A stretch of 64,000 nt of DNA. Source: Choristoneura fumiferana (taxonomy: Eukaryota; Arthropoda; Insecta; Lepidoptera; Tortricidae). The stretch covers positions 37,466,884 to 37,530,883 of the forward strand of contig NC_133472.1 of the NCBI RefSeq assembly GCF_025370935.1, in the 5' to 3' direction. The notes below the pieces were generated by a model. It saw nothing but the letters and a program-made list of their open reading frames with translations, had not been told where the DNA came from and ran no database searches. Below, one piece after another: positions 54,890-64,000 of this stretch (positions are counted from its first letter, which is position 1; each line of letters starts with the position of its first letter). The translations under genes were made by a program, and so were the position numbers.

Positions 54890-57800
54890 TTCTTATATAT
54901 ATTCCGTCGTTAGTAAGTAGTTAAAAAAAAAATAGGACAGTTTTTGCGATAAAAGCTAGGGGAATGAGTTATGTACACTTAACTTGACCACCAAATGTAT
55001 TAAGTCACGGCGGGAAAGTAGTCTGGAGTGCTCTCGTCTCGTGTCTATAATAAAGTATTTACATATTATTATTCATGAAAACAAATGTCCTTTGGATGGT
55101 TTTTAAATTTTGTTGACTTAATACAAAGTGCTTTGCGAGCGCTGGCCATTCTGTCGGCGACATTGCATTATGGATGGGCCCGATGTTTGCATTTTGCGCA
55201 AATGTTTTTCTTATTTAGTGATATCACGAAATGTATCTTCGTGAGGTACAATCAGAAAAACGTTATCGGAATATGTCTTGTTTCATTAGATCGTGGTTTT
55301 GCCGGTTGCCGGCCGGGTCATCGCTAAACGGTTTTGGTGAGCAATGAAAAGTTTAGTTGGAAAAATGGCCTCGTGAGTGGTGACAAGAGTTGGCGACGAA
55401 GTGGTGATGAGGTTTCGGTCATGGGCCAGAACGGGCGCGGGTCGGATCGCCGTCCGGAAACCATTGGTATAATAATAAAGAGCTGAGCGAGAAAGCGCCC
55501 GCACGCTGCGTGATAGATGCTCCACGGCCGAGCGACAAAAAAATAACAAAATCGACTTAGCAAACATGTTTAATAAAATGAATGACTCGCTCGTATATCT
55601 TCACCTGCTTAGTATGACATAAATTATAATAACATTATGTTGTACACGTTCAAGGAGTCCCAACAAATTCTTATTCACTAGAAAATAAGACGTTCCACAA
55701 AAAATACTGTCCGAGTTATTACGATGAGTTCGAACGGGATAAACGATGAGATTCCTCCTATGGGCGGCGGAGGCGCGTCGCGTTGACCCCTGGACATATG
55801 GCTAATGCCGTGTCTCACTGCACTATTTATGGTCATTTTAAGGGTAAATCCCTTCGAATCCAGGTGATTCATTTATTTACATTTAGGTACTCAATCGGGT
55901 TTTCCTTTCGTAACTATGTTGTGAAGACCTATTAGGAACAATTTCGGCCTACAGTTCCCAGAGATACAAGGCAGCTCAAGAATACTAAGCGTAATATACC
56001 TGTCAAGTGAAGTAAGGTTACATGCTGGCAAGTTTATGCTTGAACACCAGTCTTCCTTTCATTGAGCATGTATTCGCTTACTCTGTTTTCTTTTGTCGAA
56101 GCAAATTCGGATAAATATCCATTTTTTCTCTCATTTATTTCACACGGTAGGCCATCGCGTGACACGTTTAATACACACTGCGTAATGCTAACAGCCATTA
56201 TAATAAATCTTACTATTATGCTTCGCAATAACCCGGTGCATTACGTTTTTATTTCGCGGTGATTTAGTTCACATCATCGATTTGATTCAGTGGCGTTAAA
56301 ATCGAGAGGTTCACGAAGGACTCTGGGGCGAGCGCCCCTTCCCTCCTCAATAAAATTACTTAGGCAGGCTGCACATAATTAGCGCTAAACAATATTTAGC
56401 ACCGATTAACCCTATAAAGTCTTATTAGATTAGAAGGGTTGTAAAAATCAATTAGAACGCCGACCTATGTAACCGCACACTTGGAATTTCTCTTTTTATT
56501 ATCAATTAGATGGGTTTATGTGTGGTGTGGAGAGTGGAGTAGGTGAGGATTAGGCGAGTGCGGGCGGCGTGCGTGTCTGCGGCGGCCGGCGGGGGCTTAG
56601 CCTCAAGGGACGCCCTGACCCTTCGGAGTACACGATGACAGCTGCCTTTGTCATGCCCGCAGAGGAATTTTATACCACAAAATTGACAGCTACGTAACAC
56701 CGTAATTCACCAATCGAACAACTTGTTACCGAGGATGTTGCGTGGCTCGCAATAAAGCATGTGAATGCTCGCAATGTTCGCGGCGCGCGAGCTAGCCGGC
56801 CGGGCGCGCGGCGGGGTCCAATTTATGTTGTTTCGTATGTTGTCTGCTTTTGTTAATGTGAAAATTAAATCAAACACGTCGGCACCATATTTTTGGTTTA
56901 TTGCTTAATCTTTTTGCGATGGAAACGTTCAGTGTCCGAGATGAAATGGAAGCGTGTATCGAATATTATTCGGCGATGATTCAGTCGGTCTGTATTCGAT
57001 TTATGAATGGTGTTTATGGTGGCTGTTTTATCTTTATTAGACCTGTGATCCAGGGTATCGAAAAGTCAGTAATTTTTACGTGAGAGTAAATTATTTCTCA
57101 CTCCGATTGCGGAAGCGGTAGCCGAGCGCTGAAAATTCGAGCCCTCCGCACCGTGTAGGAATGCCTGATTGATTTTCCGGATTACGCCTCACCGCCATCG
57201 TGAAAGTATGTATGCCCAACTTCAGTCAGATTCAAATGGAATTGATAATGAGATAAATCTTTGTTCTCGGTTTTGATTGAATACGAGGCGTCTGGTGGAA
57301 GCTGTAGCCGAGATAGGGCCGCGGCTGCACGTACCTTTTGTCCGATTGTGCTTGGCATTAAGAAGTTCAATGAAAAAAAAACAACTGGTTTTTTAAAAGT
57401 AAAGCAATCATTTCACGGTCGTATAGTTAAATGATGGAGCTGTTAATACTGCAGGGTAAAAACTGCATGAAATCGTAATTGGTAGCTACCTACCTTCTTT
57501 AACATGCCACGGGAGAATTATTAAAACAAAAATACAATCTTTTTCTGTTAACTATGATGATTAAAGGTAATTTTGCAACAATGGATATACGCTTGTGGGT
57601 TGTATGAGACATGTCTCAGCTGTGTCGGGCGTCGAGCGGCGTGGAGTGGGGGCCGCGTCGCGTCCCGATGCGACGCCCGATACGCGCGCGCGCATCTGGT
57701 AGCCTCCCGTTCGTTATCGGCGACGAAACCTATCTATCGCAGTCACCGAGATTTATCGATGACTATTTTACTCAATAACATGACGTCTAACACATTATGT

Positions 57801-58929
57801 CACTATAAATAATTATCTTGGACATTTAACTGTTATAATTTATTAATATGAGTTTTTTGACACATTTAATGTTTTCATTGGTACAAATTAGTCAAATATG
57901 CTAGATAGTGATTTGTTTTATCGATGATAATACTAATGACATTCGTAATTGTAAATCATAGAAAAATGTGAGTATGATTATGAAATTATTTTAATAGTCT
58001 TAAATGATAATTTTCATTTGTCGGTTCGATCTGAAACAACAAACAATAAAAATGATCGATAGCGCTCTAATAAATAACTTGGGTATTTAAATCACCATCA
58101 TTCTAACTTCCTCTCTAATTTGAAACAAAAGATTGATGGTCTGTGCAATTATTATGAATACGGAACATTTAGCGGGCATATAAATATTTTGAAAACGCCA
58201 AAACTTCATAAGTGCGCATAAATCGTACACAAAAATCTGTTTAGTGTTGTAATAAATAAGGCGGAGGTCCGGAGACGGCCATGCATACAGCGGGGTATTA
58301 CGCAATAGTTTGATTTATTGGTTTCGGCAAGGTGCAAGAAATTCTAACGGCCGGGCCCTCCGCGCGTGATAGAATTTTGCCTTCGCAATTTCCTCATATA
58401 TGTGAAAAACTATTGGGAACGGCCCGCGGTGATAAATGTTAGGGCACCTATGAATAAATTTGAATGTCGGTATAATGCGGAAATCTCAGGTGATTAGGTC
58501 GGACAGGGCAGGTGTGGGCCCACCTGAGCCTCGCGGACTTACTTAATCGCTCCAATCCGTGCTAAGTGCTCCGACGCAAGATCCACACGCGTCATTTTGT
58601 TAATGCGTGTATACGTACAATGAATTTCCAAATAAATTGAATTTTACATGTGAAACGTATTTCAAAGAAAGAAAGAAAGAAGACATTTTCACACCCACAA
58701 AGACACACAAATACAACAAAATTTAAAAATCACAATAAAACAAAATTATTTAAAAAATTAAAATAGATACCTGCATCTAACTTGTGTTGTGGGGACACAA
58801 TTGTTTGCAAAAGTGAAACGGCCGCTGACTCAGCATTATGCTCAGGCGTTAGAAGACTGTAGCACTGATTTTCGGTCATAACTGTCTGTGACTTACGGAA
58901 TTATACACAATTTAAGTATACTAAATTTA
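54890..58929. other. Candidate conserved non-coding block, copy B
   Basis: The counterpart of 30027-34062. No gene is supported. The CpG-rich islands lie at about 56545-56605, 56775-56820 and 57620-57690. From about 56025 to 56980 I saw no difference from copy A. Confidence 0.35.
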
Positions 58930-59279
58930 TCCATCCCACTAATATTATAAATGCGAAAGTTTGTATGACTTCACTAAGAACTTTACCGACAAAATACGAT
59001 GGCAAAACATTACCTACTCACTTCACCTTCACAATATTTTTAGTTACTTACGGAAATTTTTCCCTAAGTAAAACTTCGTTACCTTTGAAATTCAAATCGT
59101 GAATTTAGAATTTAGTTTAAAGATTAAATATAAAAAATCACGGGTGTCAGCGATTTTGTAAAATCAACCCCAAAAGGGATAAAATAAGGGGTATAAATTA
59201 CGAGTTTTTGGTACTTTTGTATGAGGCATTACCAGTTTCTTGCTAATCAATCATGAACGAAGCTGCGGACAAAAGCTAG
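58930..59279 (+). mobile_element. Non-autonomous Helitron, shortened copy B
   Basis: The counterpart of 34063-34446, but 350 bp instead of 384. It lacks 42 bp between two atgaacga repeats and has two extra 4-base pieces (near 59015 and 59045). Its ends and A^T flanks are intact. Confidence 0.75.
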
Positions 59280-59817
59280 TAAACATACCATCTATAATAA
59301 ATGATAAAATTGATCTTCTATTACTATGAATACATGGAAGCTATAACTTCAACTTGTCAGAATCATTAAAATATCTTATTAATCAGGGACAATGGTCAAA
59401 ACGTCAGACAATGCCAATTAAGCGAAATATATTACCATCAATGAGCCTTTATTTAGCCAATATGTTCGCGATCGCCCACCAATTCCGATTGCCGTGTACA
59501 CCTAATAAATTTTACAAGCGTAACCGAAAAAAAGGAATCGGCCCGCAATAAGAGCAATTTGAATGGAACAATAGCGGAATAACATTCGCAGTGAACTTTC
59601 GAGATCTAAATATTTATTTGAATTACGTTGCGGCGGCGGTCTGACAGCCTGGCTGGACCGCTCTCCATTTTAAACAATATCCAAGAAGCCAGCTTTATAA
59701 TAAGTCTTAGTTAAAGTTACATTTTTGATACAAGCCTTTTGTTTTTCCTTTTGTAAAAACAAACAAGCGAACGAATACGAATTTTGTTCTTTAGTCTAGC
59801 CTAGAGTACTTAATATG

Positions 59818-59964
59818 TATTTAAATGGGGACGTATCGTATCTGAATGTCGAAATTATTCGAAAATTAATATTTGTAAAGCTAAAAAGTTCGATATTTTG
59901 ACCGTCGATATTTTACCTATCGATATTTCAATTTTCGATATTCAGATACGTACCCATTTAAATA
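59818..59964. mobile_element. Fold-back MITE, copy B
   Basis: The counterpart of 34985-35131, of identical length and arms. Confidence 0.65.
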
Positions 59965-60019
59965 GTATCTGCTCGTACCTATCTATTTAAGTAAGGTCAT
60001 CTGCTGCCTAGAACCCATA

Positions 60020-60155
60020 AGACCTAGGTGGACAGACGACATCGTGAGAGTTGCGGGAAACCGGTGAATGCGAATGGCGTTTAATAGGCGTTAATTTAAT
60101 AGGCGTTTGTTCAGAATTGGACGCCTTCGGGCTGATGATGAAGATGATGATGAGA
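60020..60155 (+). pseudogene. RTE-type LINE C-terminal tail, degenerate, copy B
   Basis: The counterpart of 35187-35322, with the same internal stop after RPRWTDDIVRVAGNR and the same gat-rich tail. Confidence 0.65.
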
Positions 60156-60257
60156 ATCCATAACACAAACTTTACTAACTTTGGGACTAGGTCGATGAGT
60201 GTCATGTGTTTCATGATATTTTTTAAAACTTTTTTAGCTCACTGTACCCGTATTTTT

Positions 60258-61071
60258 AGGGTTCCGTAGCCAAAATGGCAAAAACGGAACCCTTATAGTT
60301 TCGCCATGTCTGTTTGTGTGTCCGTCCGCGGCTTTGCTCAGGGACTATCAATGCTAGAAAGCTGTAATTTTGCAGGAATATATATGTATGTAAACTATGC
60401 CGACAAAATGGTACCTACAATAAAAAAAGTCGAATAAATTTTTTTGGAGTACTTCCCATAGATGTAAAGTGGGGGTGATTTTTTTTCTCATGCAACCTTG
60501 TAGTGTGGGGTATCGTTGAATAAGTCTTATAACCTCCTGCGGCCCGCCATACAACAAAATAAAACATCGAAATTTAAAACTTCATGTCTCATAGATAAAG
60601 TTGAATTTATTTTTTTGTAAATTTGAATGATACAGAGAAAATGACAGTTTATTTCTTTTTCAAAAGATATAAGTTCTATTGCTAACAATATGTCCTAGTA
60701 TTATCACTTTGAACCCCAGGAGGTTAAAACCATTAGGAGCTTGCTAAAACGATTTTTCGATTCAGTGATTTGTTTGCAAAATATTCAACATTAAAGTTTA
60801 AATTTTCATTAAAATCGAGCGAGAATCGGTAGGTGGAAAATTTTGTAAAAAATCAGGATGGTAGAAACTTACAAGAAAAACTATAACGGTTAAGTTTTCT
60901 TGATAATTATTTGTAGTTTAAGATTACTAGCAGCCTAAGATATAAAATATGCCTAAACTTGGAATGTTCCGTACAAAATACGAAATCCTTAGAAAAATAT
61001 TACTTATTTTTTTCGTAATGGCTACGGAACCCTATTTCGGGCGTGTCCGACACGCTCTTGTCCGGTTTTTT
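60258..61071. mobile_element. Dispersed repeat 'agggttccgtagcc', long copy B
   Basis: The counterpart of 35425-36235, with extra bases in homopolymer runs. It contains the nested MITE at 60533-60723. Confidence 0.7.
60533..60723. mobile_element. Nested MITE with TTAA-like target site, copy B
   Basis: The counterpart of 35700-35888, with the same ends (cctcctg / caggagg) and flanks. Confidence 0.7.
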
Positions 61072-63028
61072 GTTTATTATAACTTGCATTGTCATCCATC
61101 CTACATAGTATACCAAATTTCAAGTCAATCTGACCGCTGGACGTGGGTTAAATTCGACTACCATGATTTGACCCATAGGGACCTATTGACCGTTCATGCA
61201 GGCTTGTAATATTTACTGGCCCAACAGCCTGTTCGACCACTCTCCATCCTAAACAACAGCCAAGAAGCAAATGTATGAAATAGTTATCCCTTTCCCGGGA
61301 AAAGGCACGGGCCTTTGCTCGTATAAACCTTGAGGTCTGGTGGTAGAATTAAAAAATTTGGATTTTACTAAATTCCCATGTGAATTTCCGTATTACATCA
61401 GTCTTCATCTTTAACGAACTAAAAGAATTTCTTTGCTCATTTCAATTTTTTTTTATTTCCAACCTATAAACACTTATACAGAAACACGCACACACTGAAA
61501 TATCTCTACAATATCTATAAAATCTTTCCTATTCCACCAAAGCCTAAAAGGTACTTAGCGCGCTATTTTTAACCCCCGACACAAAAAGAGGGGTGTTATA
61601 TTATTTTAAACGTTACTACGAGTGTTTGGTCACTACACTGGATTTTGATATGAACAAGGTCTCATTTGTCACTGATTTTTTCTAGTGTTATTTTTGTGAA
61701 TACCAAAACTGCCAGAACTAATAGTCGACGTGTACATAGTCTTAGCTTTATCTGTGGCAAGGGTTTGTTCAATAAAATCTTTTTATAATAATAATAATTG
61801 ATTTGCTTAGAATTACAATAATATATTTACGGAATATTTACGGAAGTCTAAGAGGTATATTCGAGCGCATTTGCAAACGTTAACTTCCACGTTTCGCTAA
61901 CTCCGTTACAGTATCTCTAACTCATATCAGTGTTTTTGCAAGTTAAGTTATCAAGTAATCATAATTAATTCCCTTATTTATGTAAATGAGACATTTAACT
62001 TTAACGACTCCTTCACATTCGAATGCAAAATAAATATCACCAGTACAATAATAATATCATAATTTTATTACTTACTCTACATATCTTAATTATCTTTTTT
62101 CGTCGCGTGGTACTGTAATTATAAAGTAATAAAAATATTGTTTAATTTAAAATAAAGTTTTATGGAAGTTCCATCCACGGACTCAGGTGTGCCATCTATT
62201 GAGCGGTTTGAGCAACTGCAGCGCTTAGGTTTGGCGGCTAGGTAAAGCTCCTTCTGCTTGCTTGACGAGATTTCTTAAAAGTTCTGTATTCCTGAATGAA
62301 ATTCTTGAGAAAAAGTTTCAACACATGCAACCATCACCATGAACCATATCTGATCCTTCGTAGCTAGAACGTTTTCAGAGTAGATAATTATAATGTCAAA
62401 AAATGTCACGTCACTACAATTTTTTTTGTTCTACAGTGGTGGCATCACGAAACTGTTGGTAAAATAGGACAGATGCACTTTAATAAAGAATTTACGTATA
62501 TTGTATCTATTTATTATATTGTAGTTGGCAGCTTTATACGTTTGTCAGAAAGAGTAAAGTTACCTATTGTGATAATTATTTAATTTAAATATTTTCTTTA
62601 GTAGAGTAGTTGTCTTATCTTCACAGATAGCGACCCATCTCCCTCAGATGTGACAGATAGATTAAGAAACGACGCCAAATTAACTAAATAGGTACTTACT
62701 GTTTAATCAATAAAAATATTTGATTACCGTGTGGTAATTAAACTATAATTTTTTCAGAGTAATAATTGGACTTGGTTCTATTTAAGATGGTACCTACACA
62801 TAATTGCTATCGTAATAAAACGAATTATCTTAATGAATTAACAATACAAAACTTGCGTATTCTTTTTTATAACAGTGTTCTGTATTGTCATTTAACGGAC
62901 CGGACCGAATTATAATATAGTCTCTGAGGCGTTTTAATGGCTTTTAACATTAGATATTTTGGTTAAACGGTCTACCCGTTTTATCGCTGACCCACCATAA
63001 AATAACCCGTAAGCGGCAAAATATTTTT
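61072..63028. other. AT-rich non-coding DNA, copy B
   Basis: The counterpart of 36236-38190. The first ~200 bp is the diverged dispersed repeat described at 36236-36430. The rest holds nothing I recognise. Confidence 0.5.
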
Positions 63029-63690
63029 TTCATCTCTCCTGTTCGGAAAGTTTAAATTTCATTCGTAGATAGCCGGGTGGAAAAATGCGTTTTCATCTCT
63101 AGGGTGGAAAGTTATTTAATTAATATTTTTCGATTAGTCACGGTGTCGGAGATAATTGAGTTACGTCAATGACACTTTTTTTCACGTTTCGGCATGGTCA
63201 TCTAGATGCACGTCGTGACCAAGGAGCTTAATACAACACTGGAGGTTGAACGCCGAAGATCCGTTTGAAACAAGAAATTTGATCTTTATTACGTCACGAA
63301 CATATTCCATCTCTTTCTTTAGTTAGGTTAAGAAAGAGATGAAATATATAAATAAGTAATAAAGGTCAAACTTCTTCGTTCAGCTTTCAACCTCCATTTT
63401 TGTATATAAGCTCCTTGGTCGTGACCAACTCGTTTTTTTTTTATAGTCGGCCGTGGCAAGTGGTCAGTCGAAAAGGTCCCGTTCGAGGGGATATAAGTAA
63501 ATTCAATTTATTATCATTCTCATTTTTTTTGTAGTATTTTACTTTCCTCACAGTCGAAATGAAAAGTAGTGTCTAACTCGGGTGAAATTACCCATTTCCC
63601 CTCGAAATATTGGCGCTTTCACTTCGTTCGAGCGCCAGAAATATCTCGGGTGAAATGGGTCACTTTCCACCCTTGGTTATCAATCTACTA
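63029..63690 (-). mobile_element. Dispersed repeat 'ccaagggtggaaagtgaccc', long copy B
   Basis: The counterpart of 38191-38853, containing the nested fold-back element at 63218-63419. Confidence 0.65.
63218..63419. mobile_element. Nested fold-back MITE, copy B
   Basis: The counterpart of 38381-38584, with the same inverted ends (accaaggagctta / ctccttggt) and a few base differences in the right arm. Confidence 0.7.
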
Positions 63691-64000
63691 TTTCAATAAT
63701 GCCATATCACTATGATATTTCCTGCGGGTTGCGACGAAATTTTGTTTGTTCGAATTACTCGTATATGTATTTACTTGTACAACGCTTCAAAAATATGCAC
63801 ATAGTCCTAGTAGGTCGAACTTAATGCGCCTAAACTTACCTAACAATCTTAAGTTCCTTATCAATAAGCGGCTATGTTTAGGAAATTAACAGGGGGACAG
63901 GAATGTATTACTCGTAGGTGATAGGGACGCTTTAGCTAACCCTATAGCTGAATCTTTATAACCTCAGCTAATTAAATATGAAGTTAAACAAACAGTATTT
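63691..64000. other. Non-coding DNA at the window end, copy B
   Basis: The counterpart of 38854-39172, with nothing recognisable. The duplication has not ended at 64000. Confidence 0.6.

Larger units (their letters stand above)
54042..64000 (+). repeat. Large direct duplication, copy B (filled retrotransposon site)
   Basis: It matches 29179-39172 throughout, in the same orientation, and runs off the end of the window. Examples of differences seen by eye: a 3-base loss near 55355, a 5-base insertion near 56011, a 42-bp loss near 59250, and a few bases at homopolymers. Every mobile element of copy A is present at the matching place, so the duplication or haplotype split is younger than all of them. 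Only the LTR retrotransposon is extra. Confidence 0.95.

Overview
The window is insect nuclear DNA, almost certainly from a moth or butterfly (Lepidoptera). It is AT-rich, carries no recognisable host protein-coding gene, and is full of repeat families that I recognise from lepidopteran genomes. These are Helitrons of the kind that start TCCATACTAATATTATAAAT and end in a GC hairpin plus CTAG, tRNA-headed SINEs, RTE-type LINE tails, and short TA-, TTAA- or hAT-flanked MITEs. It reads like an intron or gene-desert interval. GC-rich islands set among TAATTA-containing stretches look like possible regulatory DNA, but that is inference.

Layout. 1-29.1 kb is single-copy non-coding DNA with scattered, mostly short mobile elements: a 538-bp hAT-like MITE with an 8-bp target duplication at 7.3 kb, a truncated LINE reverse transcriptase tail at 9.8 kb, and a SINE with a 12-bp target duplication at 14.0 kb. 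29.18-39.17 kb and 54.04-64.00 kb are two near-identical copies of the same ~10 kb, in the same orientation and continuing past the window end. Between them lie a unique stretch (39.2-42.7 kb), two assembly gaps (42152-42251 and 47843-48366), and two copies of one Ty3/gypsy LTR retrotransposon in opposite orientation.

The retrotransposon is the only real coding element. The plus-strand copy (48452-54041) has identical 182-bp LTRs, a primer-binding site matching the 3' end of tRNA-Ser(GCU), a 1.2-kb leader ending in a 17-unit 34-bp tandem array, one uninterrupted 1284-codon Gag-Pol frame (zinc knuckles, protease, reverse transcriptase, RNase H, integrase, all key residues present) and a purine tract before the 3' LTR. 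It looks young and possibly active. Its target site is empty in the other copy of the duplication. The minus-strand copy (42716-47790) has a perfect 5-bp target duplication (GTGAC). It is broken by many small indels and by a 499-bp deletion at a 6-bp microhomology that removes RNase H.

The simplest reading of the 10-kb duplication is two haplotypes of one locus placed in tandem by the assembler, one with and one without the retrotransposon. A true recent segmental duplication is the alternative. Apart from the retrotransposon I see no candidate for a new multi-gene system. The items most worth a second look are the alternating 34-bp leader array, the filled/empty site pair, and the non-coding block inside the duplication in which I saw no differences between copies.
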